Positions 9,224-17,571 of a stretch of DNA of 64,000 nt are shown here, in pieces (positions within the stretch are counted from its first letter, which is position 1; every line of letters starts with the position of its first letter). The translations under genes and the position numbers were made by a program. Under the pieces are notes generated by a model, which saw nothing but the letters and a program-made list of their open reading frames with translations, was not told the origin of the DNA and did no database searches. The stretch covers positions 1-64,000 of the forward strand of contig DATMFI010000026.1 of the NCBI GenBank assembly GCA_035556215.1, read 5' to 3'. The DNA comes from Palsa-892 sp035556215 (GTDB taxonomy: Bacteria > Pseudomonadota > Alphaproteobacteria > Rhizobiales > Xanthobacteraceae).

Positions 9224-9551
9224 TTTGAACTACCTCTCTTTTTCGGCAGGCCGGCCGGGTCTGTAGAGCACCCGCAAGACAGCCGGGCATTGGCCCAAGC
9301 CGTCCCTGTCGGCCCCCGCGTTCAGGGATTTGCCGCGATACGCGCGGCAGTACGGCTCATATAGGAGGGCCCTATATACCCGCAAGAGAGCCCGCCGCGA
9401 TTCTGCTACCGGGACCGCCGGAAAGCGCGCGCCGTTAAGACTTTTTCAGCCGCGCTGACGGGCGATTTTAGCCTTTGCGGGCCTTGGTCTTTGGGCCTTG
9501 GGCCCTTGAGCCTTGAGGCCATTCGAAAAACGAAGCCGCGAAAAAGCAGGC
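9224..9551 (-). other. grpE-dnaK intergenic region and dnaK leader
   Basis: No gene is seen in these 328 bases. From right to left they hold a stretch of degenerate CCTTG/GGCC-rich units (about 9479-9525), the RpoH-like promoter, a leader of roughly 125 nt and the dnaK ribosome site (AGAGAGGTAG). The leader contains a GCCGCG/CGCGGC hairpin at about 9331-9349, close to the presumed transcript start. No CIRCE element (TTAGCACTC-N9-GAGTGCTAA) is present. Confidence 0.6.
9359..9386 (-). promoter_or_regulatory. heat-shock sigma32 (RpoH)-like promoter of dnaK
   Basis: On the minus strand CTTG (9383-9386) is followed after 17 nt by CCTATAT (9359-9365). This fits the alphaproteobacterial RpoH pattern CTTG-N17/18-CYTATNT. 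Transcription would begin near 9350 and give a leader of about 125 nt ahead of dnaK. Confidence 0.65.
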
Positions 9552-10139
9552 TTACTTTGCTTCCGACGCTTCTTTCGGGGCTTTGGCGGCGCCCTTGGCG
9601 ACACCGACCATGGCCGGGCGCAGCACGCGATCGCCGATCGCGTAGCCGGTCTGGACGACCTGCACGACGGTACCGTGCGGGCGGCCCGAATCGGGCACCT
9701 CGAACATCGCCTGATGGAAATGCGGATCGAATTTCTCACCCATCGGGTTGATCGGCTTCACGCCGTTCTTCTGCAGGATCATCTGCAGGTCGCGCTCGGT
9801 GATTTCGACGCCTTCGAGCAGCGATTTCAGCGAGGGATCGGCGGAGGCGCGGGCTTCGGCACTGACATGCTCGATGGTGCGGCCAAGATTGTCGGCAACG
9901 GTCAGCACATCGCGCGCGAAGGCCGTGATGCCATAGGCGCGAGCCTCGGCGACGTCCTTTTCGGCGCGCTTTCTGATGTTCTCGCCCTCGGCGACGGCGC
10001 GCAAAAAGCGATCACGAAGTTCCGCGACCTGGCCTTCCAAAACGGCGACCTGATCGGTCTCCTTTTCGGCTTCCGGAGCAGGTTTGTTGTTGGTTTCCTG
10101 CGTTTCAGCGGCTTCCGCGCGATTTTGTTCTTCAGCCAT
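9552..10139 (-). CDS. grpE: nucleotide exchange factor GrpE
   Basis: Homodimeric exchange factor that releases ADP from DnaK. The 195-residue protein has an acidic, low-complexity N-terminus, a long coiled coil (about 35-90) and the C-terminal beta-wing domain with NPMGEKFDPHFHQAMFEV and TGYAIGDRVLRPAMVGV, both hallmark GrpE segments. The ATG at 10139 is chosen because GGGAAGG precedes it; an ATG ten codons upstream is in frame. It follows hrcA by 52 bp, and dnaK lies 328 bp further on with its own promoter. Confidence 0.97.
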   Translation of the reverse strand: MAEEQNRAEAAETQETNNKPAPEAEKETDQVAVLEGQVAELRDRFLRAVAEGENIRKRAEKDVAEARAYGITAFARDVLTVADNLGRTIEHVSAEARASADPSLKSLLEGVEITERDLQMILQKNGVKPINPMGEKFDPHFHQAMFEVPDSGRPHGTVVQVVQTGYAIGDRVLRPAMVGVAKGAAKAPKEASEAK

Positions 10140-10191
10140 AGCCTTCCCGATGTGGTTGATGCCCGGCATATCAGGTCTTGGGCGGGAAAAA

Positions 10192-11283
10192 TCAAGCGTC
10201 CGAGCGCATGCCCAGAATGCGGCTGACGACCGTTGCGGTGTAATCGACCATCGGAATGACGCGGGCATAATTGAGCCGCGTCGGGCCGATGACGCCGAGC
10301 ACGCCGACGACGCGGCCTGTTCCATCGCGATAGGGCGCGATGATCGTCGAGGAACCCGAGAGCGAGAACAGCTTGCTTTCCGAGCCGATGAAAATACGCA
10401 GGCCCTCGGCCTCTTCCGCCTTGCCGAGAAGATCGACGACGCCGCGTTTGGCTTCGAGATCATCGAACAGAAGACGGACGCGCTCGAGATCCTCCATCGC
10501 TTTCAGATCTTCGAGGAGCATGGCGTGGCCGCGTACGATCAGACGGCGGTCGGCGGTATCGCCACCGGACCAGCTCGCCAGCCCTTCGGCGACGACTTTC
10601 TTGGTCAATTCATCAAGCTCGGCGCGGGCGGCGATGAGCGCTTTTTCGAGTTCGGCCTTGGCTTCCGAGAGGGTCTTGCCGCGAATGCGCGCGTTCAGAA
10701 AATTGGTGGCTTCGACGAGCGACGACGCCGGCAGATCGCGCGGCAGATCGAGCAGGCGATTTTCGACCTGGCCGTCTTCGGCGACGAGCACGACGAGCGC
10801 CTTGCCGGGCTCGAGGCGAACGAATTCGATCTGCTTGAGCCGCGCATTGGTCGTCGCGGTGGTAACGACACCGGCGCCGCGCGAAAGGCCGGAGAGAAGC
10901 TGCGAGGCTTCGGCGAGCACGCCGTCGAGACTGCCGCCGCGCGCGGCTTTGACCTGCGCTTCGATCGAGCGGCGGTCGCCGTCGGAAAGATCGCCGATTT
11001 CGAGGAGCGCATCGACGAAGAAACGAAGGCCGAGTTCGGTCGGCAGCCGGCCCGCGCTGGTGTGCGGCGCATAGACGAGACCGAGCGCCTCGAGATCGGC
11101 CATGACATTCCGAACCGACGCCGGCGAGAGCGTCATCGGAATGAGTTTCGAGAGATTGCGCGAGCCCACCGGCTCGCCGGTCGCAAGGTACGACTCGACG
11201 ATCTGCCGGAAAATCTCGCGCGAGCGCTCATCGAGCTGGGCGAGCCCGAGCGAAGGAGTTCCGATCGGCAGTTCGATCCTCAT
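10192..11283 (-). CDS. hrcA: heat-inducible transcription repressor HrcA
   Basis: Winged-helix repressor that binds CIRCE operators and is kept active by GroEL. The 363-residue protein begins with the DNA-binding domain (LDERSREIFRQIVESYLATG, then GEPVGSRNLSK and the SPASVRNVMADLE recognition helix), followed by a GAF-like and dimerisation region. It heads the hrcA-grpE unit and is divergent from rph. No CIRCE sequence was found in this window, so its targets (classically groESL) lie elsewhere, or its own control is indirect. Confidence 0.97.
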   Translation of the reverse strand: MRIELPIGTPSLGLAQLDERSREIFRQIVESYLATGEPVGSRNLSKLIPMTLSPASVRNVMADLEALGLVYAPHTSAGRLPTELGLRFFVDALLEIGDLSDGDRRSIEAQVKAARGGSLDGVLAEASQLLSGLSRGAGVVTTATTNARLKQIEFVRLEPGKALVVLVAEDGQVENRLLDLPRDLPASSLVEATNFLNARIRGKTLSEAKAELEKALIAARAELDELTKKVVAEGLASWSGGDTADRRLIVRGHAMLLEDLKAMEDLERVRLLFDDLEAKRGVVDLLGKAEEAEGLRIFIGSESKLFSLSGSSTIIAPYRDGTGRVVGVLGVIGPTRLNYARVIPMVDYTATVVSRILGMRSDA

Positions 11284-11425
11284 GCGGCCAATTTACCCTA
11301 TTTCACGCAATATGTGTTGTCTTATGTGTTTCCTGCGGCGGCTCTGGCAACCCTACTTATAAGTCACGCCTTGTAAGGCGGCAGGCTTCCCTCCTAGAAG
11401 AGTTAATCAATAAGGAGAGCGAAAG

Positions 11426-12139
11426 ATGCGGCCCAGCAAACGCGCGCCGGACGAAATGCGCGCCGTCAGTTTCGAACGCGGAATGCTACGGCACGCCGAA
11501 GGTTCCTGCCTGGTGAAATTCGGCGATACCCATGTCCTGGTGACCGCCACGCTCGAAGAGCGCCTGCCGCCGTGGCTCAAAGGACAGGGCCGCGGCTGGG
11601 TCACCGCCGAATACGGCATGCTGCCGCGCGCAACGCATGAGCGCACCCGGCGCGAGTCTTCCGCCGGCAAGCAGTCGGGCCGCACGCTCGAGATTCAACG
11701 CCTGATCGGCCGCTCGATGCGCACGGTCGTCGATCTCGCCGCGCTCGGCGAGCGCCAGATCACGCTCGATTGCGACGTCATCCAGGCCGACGGCGGCACG
11801 CGCACGGCGTCGATCACCGGCGCGTGGATCGCGCTTTACGATTGCATCGAGTGGATGAAGAAACGCTCGATGCTGAAGAAGGATCCGCTCAAGGATCACG
11901 TCGCGGCGATCTCGTGCGGCATCTATCAGGGCGAGCCGGTGCTCGATCTCGACTACGCGGAAGACTCCGAAGCCGAGACCGACATGAACTTCGTCATGAC
12001 CGGCTCGCACGGCATCATCGAGATTCAGGGCACCGCCGAGAAAAAACCGTTCTCCGACGAAGAGCTTGCGCAACTGATCGCGCTCGCGCGAAAGGGCGTC
12101 GGCAAGCTGATCGATTTGCAGAAACTCGCGGTCGGCTGA
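11426..12139 (+). CDS. rph: ribonuclease PH
   Basis: Phosphate-dependent 3'-5' exoribonuclease that trims tRNA 3' ends. The 237-residue protein starts MRPSKRAPDEMRAV and shows the RNase PH signatures GDTHVLVTATLEE, the ERTRRESSAGKQSGRTLEIQ region (split across about 72-91), IQADGGTRTASITGAW and VDLDYAEDSEAETDMN. AAGGAGAGCG precedes the ATG. Its stop overlaps the rdgB start (TGATG), forming an rph-rdgB-hemW operon divergent from hrcA. The 142-bp divergent region contains no obvious operator. Confidence 0.98.
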   Translation: MRPSKRAPDEMRAVSFERGMLRHAEGSCLVKFGDTHVLVTATLEERLPPWLKGQGRGWVTAEYGMLPRATHERTRRESSAGKQSGRTLEIQRLIGRSMRTVVDLAALGERQITLDCDVIQADGGTRTASITGAWIALYDCIEWMKKRSMLKKDPLKDHVAAISCGIYQGEPVLDLDYAEDSEAETDMNFVMTGSHGIIEIQGTAEKKPFSDEELAQLIALARKGVGKLIDLQKLAVG

Positions 12140-12768
12140 TGAGGCGCAAACTTTCCGGCAAGGTGGTGATCGCGACGCACAATCCCGGCAAGCTCGCCGA
12201 GATGCGCGAGCTTCTGGCGCCGCATGGCGTCGAAGCTTTATCGGCGGGCGAACTCGACCTGCCGGAGCCGGAAGAAACCGGCCGCACATTTTTGGAAAAT
12301 GCGCATATCAAGGCGGCGGCCGCCGCGAAAGTGGCGCAGCTTCCGGCGCTCGCGGACGACTCGGGCCTCACGGTCGATGCGCTCGGCGGCGAGCCGGGGA
12401 TTTATTCGGCGCGCTGGGCCGGACCCGACAAGGATTTTGCCCGCGCCATGCGCGTGATCGACGAGAAGCTGCAGCTCATCGGCGCGAATACGCCCGATAA
12501 ACGCCGCGGCGCTTTCGTTGCCGCGCTCTGCGTCGTTTGGCCCGACGGCCACGAAGAAGCCATCGAAGGCCGCGTCGAGGGCACGCTGGTTTGGCCGCCG
12601 CGCGGCACCAAGGGTTTCGGCTACGATCCGATGTTCCTGCCCGACGGTCACAGCCGCACGTTCGGCGAGATGACTTCGGAGGAGAAGCACGGCTTGCCGC
12701 CGCGCGGCATGGGGCTGTCGCATCGCGCGCGCGCTTTTCTCAAGCTCTCGGAGCGCATCCTTGACTGA
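12139..12768 (+). CDS. rdgB: dITP/XTP pyrophosphatase (RdgB/HAM1)
   Basis: House-cleaning enzyme that hydrolyses non-canonical purine triphosphates (dITP, XTP) to monophosphates so they are not built into DNA or RNA. The 209-residue protein shows IATHNPGKLAEM near the N-terminus, ADDSGLTVDALGG, GIYSARWAG, the GFGYDPMFLPDG substrate loop and SHRARAF at the end. The ATG at 12139 overlaps the rph stop, which indicates coupled translation. Its own stop overlaps the first codons of hemW. Confidence 0.97.
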   Translation: MRRKLSGKVVIATHNPGKLAEMRELLAPHGVEALSAGELDLPEPEETGRTFLENAHIKAAAAAKVAQLPALADDSGLTVDALGGEPGIYSARWAGPDKDFARAMRVIDEKLQLIGANTPDKRRGAFVAALCVVWPDGHEEAIEGRVEGTLVWPPRGTKGFGYDPMFLPDGHSRTFGEMTSEEKHGLPPRGMGLSHRARAFLKLSERILD

Positions 12769-13951
12769 CGCTGCGACCTTGATGCCTGCGCCGCCCGCCG
12801 ACCCGGGCTTCGGCGTCTATGTGCACTGGCCGTTCTGCCTCTCGAAGTGCCCGTACTGCGACTTCAACAGCCATGTCCGGCACGAGAAGCCGGACGAGCT
12901 GCGCTTTACCGCGGCGATCGCACGCGAACTCGCCCATGCCGAAGCGATGACTTTTTCAGATAACCGCCCGCGCAAGGTGAACAGCGTGTTCTTCGGCGGC
13001 GGCACGCCATCGCTGATGTCGCCCGAAACGGTCGCGGCGATCTTGCAGGAAATCGCGCGGCTGTGGGGCTTCGCGCCGGACGTCGAAATCACGCTCGAGG
13101 CGAACCCGACAAGCGTCGAGGCCGGGCGCTTTCGCGGTTATCGCGAGGCGGGCGTCAATCGCGTCTCGCTCGGCGTGCAGGCGCTCGATAACGATGTGCT
13201 GAAATTTCTCGGCCGCCTGCACACGGCGGAAGAAGCGTTGAAAGCCGTCGATGTCGCGCGCCAGAATTTCGAGCGCTTCTCGTTCGATCTCATTTATGCG
13301 CGCCCCGGCCAAACGCCCGCGGCGTGGCGCGAGGAACTCGCACGCGCGATTGCCGAAGGCTCGGAGCATCTTTCGATCTATCAGCTCACCATCGAGCCCG
13401 AGACGCCGTTCGAGGCGCTGTTCAAAAAGGGCAGCCTGAAGGTCCCGAACGACATCGAGGGCCGCGCGCTGTGGGACGTGACGCAAGCGCTTTGCGATGC
13501 CGCCGGCCTGCCCGCCTACGAGATTTCCAATCACGCCCGGCCGGGCGCCGAGTGCCGGCACAATCTCGTCTACTGGCGCTACGGCGAATATGCCGGTGTC
13601 GGCCCCGGGGCGCATGGCAGGCTCGGCACAGGCAATGCGCGCCGCGCAACGATGACCGAAAAGCACCCCGAGCGCTGGCTCGCGCAGGTCGAAGCGAGCG
13701 GCAACGGGCTCATCGTCGATGAGCCGATCACGCGCGCCGAGCAGGCCGACGAATATCTCCTGATGGGCCTTCGGCTCCGGGAAGGGATTGATCTACAGCG
13801 CTATGTCGCGCTCGCCGGAGCACCGCTCGACCCGAAGCAGGTTGAGGCGCTCGCGGAACACGGCCTGATCGAGAACAAGAACGGCGTGCTGCGCGTCACC
13901 GCGAGCGGCTTCCCGCTGCTCGATTCGATCGTCGCGGATCTTGCCGCCTGA
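12761..13951 (+). CDS. hemW: HemW-type radical SAM heme chaperone
   Basis: Radical SAM protein related to coproporphyrinogen dehydrogenase but of the HemW class, which carries heme rather than decarboxylating coproporphyrinogen. The cluster motif CLSKCPYC (C26, C30, C33) follows VHWP; FFGGGTPSLM and ITLEANP are further landmarks. The class-typical C-terminal HemW domain is present. I take TTG at 12761 as start because CGGAG lies 8 bases upstream and it overlaps the rdgB stop; the first ATG in frame is at 12782 and lacks a ribosome site. It was long annotated as oxygen-independent HemN. Confidence 0.92.
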   Translation: MTDAATLMPAPPADPGFGVYVHWPFCLSKCPYCDFNSHVRHEKPDELRFTAAIARELAHAEAMTFSDNRPRKVNSVFFGGGTPSLMSPETVAAILQEIARLWGFAPDVEITLEANPTSVEAGRFRGYREAGVNRVSLGVQALDNDVLKFLGRLHTAEEALKAVDVARQNFERFSFDLIYARPGQTPAAWREELARAIAEGSEHLSIYQLTIEPETPFEALFKKGSLKVPNDIEGRALWDVTQALCDAAGLPAYEISNHARPGAECRHNLVYWRYGEYAGVGPGAHGRLGTGNARRATMTEKHPERWLAQVEASGNGLIVDEPITRAEQADEYLLMGLRLREGIDLQRYVALAGAPLDPKQVEALAEHGLIENKNGVLRVTASGFPLLDSIVADLAA

Positions 13952-13957
13952 TTTCGT

Positions 13958-15184
13958 TTAATTCGATGCCGCGTAGCCGGTGAAGGCGCGCGGCGAAGCG
14001 CTGATGACTTTCGACGCGCCGTCACGGATTTCCATCACCGCAAGCCCGCGCTCGCTGGTGCCTTCGCGGCGGAAGCGGAAGATGCCGTCAACACCCGAGA
14101 AGCCCGACGGATTGGTGAGCGTCTCGACCGAAAAGCGCCCGTCGGCCTGCGTCTTCACCAGCGCCGCGACCAGCGAGACCGCGTCGTAAGCAAGGCTCGC
14201 GGTGCGCACCGGCTCCTGGCCGTAGCGCGCGCGGTAGCGCTCCGCGAACGAGCGATAGCCGGCCGCTTCCGGCGCCGCGAACCAGGCGCCGTTCATCTTC
14301 GGATCGCGAAACAGATTCTGGTCGTCCCACAGGCCGGTGCCGAGAAGCTGCTTGCTGCTCGCGGCGCCGAGCGCTTCGACGACGCGCGGCGTCATATCGG
14401 CGCCATCGGCGATCATGATGCTGTCGGCGCGCGCCGCGGCCGATGCGGCACGGCGCGCGGCGTCCTTGAGATTCTTGCCGTCGGGCGAATATTTGACGAT
14501 CGAGACGACGCGCGCGCCGCGCGCGCCCGCCGCCGACTGAAGCTGTGCGTCGATGACGGAGCCATAGGCGTTGTCGGGCAGCAGCGCGACGATCGAGCGC
14601 TTGCCGGCCTGCGCCGAGTAACTGACGATGCGATCGACGTCCGACTCCGGCAGGAAGCTCAAGAGATAAACGCCCTGCGTCGCGACATTGGTGTCGGTCG
14701 AGAACGCGATCATCGGAATGTTCGCCTGCTTGGCGACGGGGCCGGCGGCCGCGACCGAGGCGCTGAACAGCGGGCCGAGAATGATCTCGGCGCCTTCCTG
14801 CACGATGGCTTGCGCCGCCGCCCGCGCGCCCGCGGCATTGCCGCGGTCGTCCTTGACGATGAGCTGCACGTTGGTGGCGCCGAATTCGGCGAGCGCGAGA
14901 TCGCCGGCGTTCTTCATCGACTGCGCCACCGCGCCGGCATTGCCGCCTGCGCTCAGCGGCAGGATGAGCCCGACCCGTACGGTCGGGCCGGCCAGCGGTT
15001 GCGACTGGATGGCGGACGACGGGCCCGGCTGGGTCTGGATCGGTTCGTCGCTCTTGCCGAACATGCCGCCGGGCAGCGACGTCGAGCAGGCGGCGAGCGC
15101 CGAGCCCAACAGCGCAAGCGGCAGCGCGAGATTACGGACGTGCCTCCACCCGCCGCGCCAGACGGCATTTGATACTGACTGCAT
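13958..15184 (-). CDS. penicillin-binding protein activator / LivK-type periplasmic lipoprotein
   Basis: A 408-residue lipoprotein with a signal peptide ending in a lipobox (LAAC, Cys33). It is followed by a periplasmic type I binding fold with VRVGLILPLSAGGNAG, GAEIILGPLFSASV and LLPDNAYGS. The family includes LpoA-like activators of penicillin-binding proteins and branched-chain amino acid-binding proteins. No permease genes are nearby, and rsmI-yraN are adjacent, as for LpoA in gammaproteobacteria, which favours a cell-wall role. It is divergent from rsmI. The start at 15184 gives a clean signal peptide; the frame stays open 30 codons further. Confidence 0.75.
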   Translation of the reverse strand: MQSVSNAVWRGGWRHVRNLALPLALLGSALAACSTSLPGGMFGKSDEPIQTQPGPSSAIQSQPLAGPTVRVGLILPLSAGGNAGAVAQSMKNAGDLALAEFGATNVQLIVKDDRGNAAGARAAAQAIVQEGAEIILGPLFSASVAAAGPVAKQANIPMIAFSTDTNVATQGVYLLSFLPESDVDRIVSYSAQAGKRSIVALLPDNAYGSVIDAQLQSAAGARGARVVSIVKYSPDGKNLKDAARRAASAAARADSIMIADGADMTPRVVEALGAASSKQLLGTGLWDDQNLFRDPKMNGAWFAAPEAAGYRSFAERYRARYGQEPVRTASLAYDAVSLVAALVKTQADGRFSVETLTNPSGFSGVDGIFRFRREGTSERGLAVMEIRDGASKVISASPRAFTGYAASN

Positions 15185-15332
15185 ACGAACGTCCGGCCTC
15201 CGCTTACTCCGCCGTAGGCGCAATTTGCGGTACTGCGGCAGCAGTGTCAAAGAAGAAAGGGCCAGCAATTTCAACGCTGTGCGGGAACCCGGCGGGGCGC
15301 TAACATCGCGATCGGCCCGATATGAAGAAAAA

Positions 15333-16232
15333 ATGACCGCAGACCATTCCCCTTCGCCGCAAAGCGGTGCACCCGCGATCGAGACGATCCGGCTGGCGCC
15401 CGGTCTTTATGTCGTGGCGACGCCGATCGGGAACCTCGGCGACATCACGCTGCGCGCGCTTGCGACACTGAAGGCCGCCGATCTCGTATTGTGCGAAGAC
15501 ACGCGCGTGACGCGAAAACTTTTCGACCGCTATGGCATCGCGTCGAAGCTCCTCGCCTATCACGATCATAATGCCGCATCGGTGCGGCCGAAAATTTTGC
15601 GCGAGCTTGCCGGCAATGCCGCAGTCGCGCTCGTCTCGGATGCCGGAACTCCGCTGGTGTCAGATCCCGGTTACAAGCTCGTCAGCGAAGTGCTGGAAGC
15701 CGGCCACCGCGTCTTTCCGGTGCCGGGTGCATCGGCACTTCTTGCGGCGCTCGTCGCGGCGGGATTGCCGACCGACCGGTTTTTCTTCGAGGGCTTTCTG
15801 CCGCCGAAATCCGGCCAGCGCAAAAACCGTCTTGCGGGGATCAAGGAAATTCCGGCGACACTGGTGTTTTACGAAACCGGACCGCGGCTTGCGGACTGCC
15901 TGGCCGATGTCGCGGAAATTTTCGGCGCACGGACGGCAAGCGTCTGCCGCGAACTGACCAAGGCCTTCGAGGAAACGCGGCGCGGCATGCTCGCGGAGCT
16001 TGCCGCGCACTATGAAGCGAACGGCGCGCCGAAAGGCGAGATCGTCATTGTCGTGTCGCCGCCCGATGCGCGGGAGAAAACCGTTTCGCCGGATGAGCTG
16101 GATGCGCGGCTCAAGCGCGCCCTCAAGCACGGCTCGCTCAAGGATGCCGTCGCCGCCGTTGCCGGGGAGACCGGCATCAAGAAGCGCGAGGTCTATGCGC
16201 GGGCGCTCGCGTTGCAAGAGAGCAAGAATTAA
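15333..16232 (+). CDS. rsmI: 16S rRNA (cytidine1402-2'-O)-methyltransferase
   Basis: SAM-dependent 2'-O-methylation of C1402 in 16S rRNA, at the ribosomal P site. The 299-residue protein carries LYVVATPIGNLGDITLRAL, CEDTRVTRKL, SDAGTPLVSDPGYKLV, VPGASALLAAL and FEGFLPPKSGQRK, all typical of the RsmI/tetrapyrrole-methylase fold. The ATG at 15333 is chosen; an earlier out-of-frame ATG at 15322 gives only four codons. Its TAA stop overlaps the yraN ATG, as in many proteobacterial rsmI-yraN pairs. Confidence 0.97.
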   Translation: MTADHSPSPQSGAPAIETIRLAPGLYVVATPIGNLGDITLRALATLKAADLVLCEDTRVTRKLFDRYGIASKLLAYHDHNAASVRPKILRELAGNAAVALVSDAGTPLVSDPGYKLVSEVLEAGHRVFPVPGASALLAALVAAGLPTDRFFFEGFLPPKSGQRKNRLAGIKEIPATLVFYETGPRLADCLADVAEIFGARTASVCRELTKAFEETRRGMLAELAAHYEANGAPKGEIVIVVSPPDAREKTVSPDELDARLKRALKHGSLKDAVAAVAGETGIKKREVYARALALQESKN

Positions 16233-16609
16233 TGGGACGCGCCGGCACCGAAAAGCGCAGCGCCGCCTTTCGTCTCGGCGTTTCGGCGGAGCGCCGCGCG
16301 GCGCTCCTACTGGCCGCCAAGGGTTACCGCACGCTGGCGAAACGCTGGAAGACGCCGGTCGGCGAAGTCGACCTTGTCGTGCAGCGCGGCTCGCTCATCG
16401 CGTTCATCGAGGTCAAGGCGCGCGCGGGTTTTGACGCCGCCGCCGAAGCCGTGCTGCCCCGCCAGAAAAAGCGCATTATCGCGGCGGCCGAAGCCTGGCT
16501 TGCGGCCCACCCCGAACATGCGGGATACGACATGCGGTTCGATGCCATTCTCGTCGCGCCGGGCAAGCTGCCCCGGCACATCGAAGCCGCGTTCGAAATC
16601 GAGACGTAA
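16232..16609 (+). CDS. yraN: YraN/UPF0102 family putative endonuclease
   Basis: A 125-residue protein with a Holliday-junction-resolvase-like restriction endonuclease fold. The core GEVDLVVQRGSLIAFIEVKAR supplies the probable metal-binding residues E45, D47, E60 and K62. The biological role of the family is not settled. It overlaps the rsmI stop by one base and precedes gshB by 11 bp, so rsmI-yraN-gshB-amidase is probably one transcript. Confidence 0.92.
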   Translation: MGRAGTEKRSAAFRLGVSAERRAALLLAAKGYRTLAKRWKTPVGEVDLVVQRGSLIAFIEVKARAGFDAAAEAVLPRQKKRIIAAAEAWLAAHPEHAGYDMRFDAILVAPGKLPRHIEAAFEIET

Positions 16610-16620
16610 GGAGAAAAGCC

Positions 16621-17571
16621 GTGCCGCTCAAAGTCGCCGTGCAGATGGATCCGATCGAGCGCATCAAAATCGCGGGCGATTCCACCTTCGCGCTTCTGCT
16701 CGAAGCGCAGGCGCGCGGCCATGCGCTTTTCTATTACACGCCCGATCGGCTTGCGATGACGGACGGCGCGGTTTCGGCGCGGATGCGGCCGCTCTCCGTG
16801 CGCGACAAGGCAGGCGATCATTTCACGCTCGGTGAAGAAGCCCGCGCCAAGCTCGACGCACTCGACGTGATCCTGCTCAGGCAGGATCCGCCGTTCGATA
16901 TGAATTACATCACGACGACGCATCTGTTGGAGCGCGTGCATCCGAAGACGCTGGTGGTGAACGACCCGGCACAGGTGCGCAACGCGCCGGAGAAGATGCT
17001 GGTCAACGATTTTCACGAATTGATGCCGCCGACGCTGATCACGCGCGACCTCGCCGAGATCAAGGAATTCCGCAAGCAGCACGGCGACGTCGTGATGAAG
17101 CCGCTCTACGGCAAGGGCGGCGAAGCGGTGTTTCGCGTCGCCGCGCGCGACATGAATTTCGGCTCGCTATACGATCTCTTCACGGCGACCTTTCGGGAAG
17201 CCTGGGTGATCCAGAAATTCCTGCCCGAGGTGAAGGACGGCGACAAGCGCATCATCCTCGTCGACGGCGAATTCGCCGGCGCGGTCAATCGCGTACCGGC
17301 CGCGGATGATCTGCGCTCCAACATGGTGGCGGGCGGCGCGGCCAGGGGCACCGAAATCACCGCGCGCGAGCGCGAAATTTGCGAGCGCATCGGGCCGGAA
17401 CTGAAAAAGCGCGGATTGATCTTCACCGGCATCGACGTCATCGGCGGGTTGCTCACCGAGATCAACGTCACCTCGCCGACCGGCATTCGCGCGATCAGGA
17501 ATCTCGGCGGCCCGGACATTGCGAAAATGATCTGGGACGTCATCGAGAAAAAGCGCAAGATAAAAGCGTGA
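16621..17571 (+). CDS. gshB: glutathione synthetase
   Basis: ATP-grasp ligase joining gamma-glutamylcysteine and glycine to make glutathione in the cytosol. The 316-residue protein starts VAVQMDPIERI and shows FALLLEAQARGH, RQDPPFDMNYI, VMKPLYGKGGEAVFRV (ATP loop), FLPEVKDGDKRIILVDGE and INVTSPTGIRAI, all as in proteobacterial GshB. The start is GTG at 16621 behind AAGGAGAAAA. Its stop overlaps the next gene as GTGA. Confidence 0.98.
   Translation: MPLKVAVQMDPIERIKIAGDSTFALLLEAQARGHALFYYTPDRLAMTDGAVSARMRPLSVRDKAGDHFTLGEEARAKLDALDVILLRQDPPFDMNYITTTHLLERVHPKTLVVNDPAQVRNAPEKMLVNDFHELMPPTLITRDLAEIKEFRKQHGDVVMKPLYGKGGEAVFRVAARDMNFGSLYDLFTATFREAWVIQKFLPEVKDGDKRIILVDGEFAGAVNRVPAADDLRSNMVAGGAARGTEITAREREICERIGPELKKRGLIFTGIDVIGGLLTEINVTSPTGIRAIRNLGGPDIAKMIWDVIEKKRKIKA

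Noticed and set aside
9479..9525. Short CCTTG/GGCC-rich repeats downstream of grpE
   Set aside because: Units are irregular and few; no CRISPR-like spacing or clear tandem period, so treated as local low complexity.
11284..11425. CIRCE operator between hrcA and rph
   Set aside because: No match to TTAGCACTC-N9-GAGTGCTAA, even allowing a few mismatches by eye.
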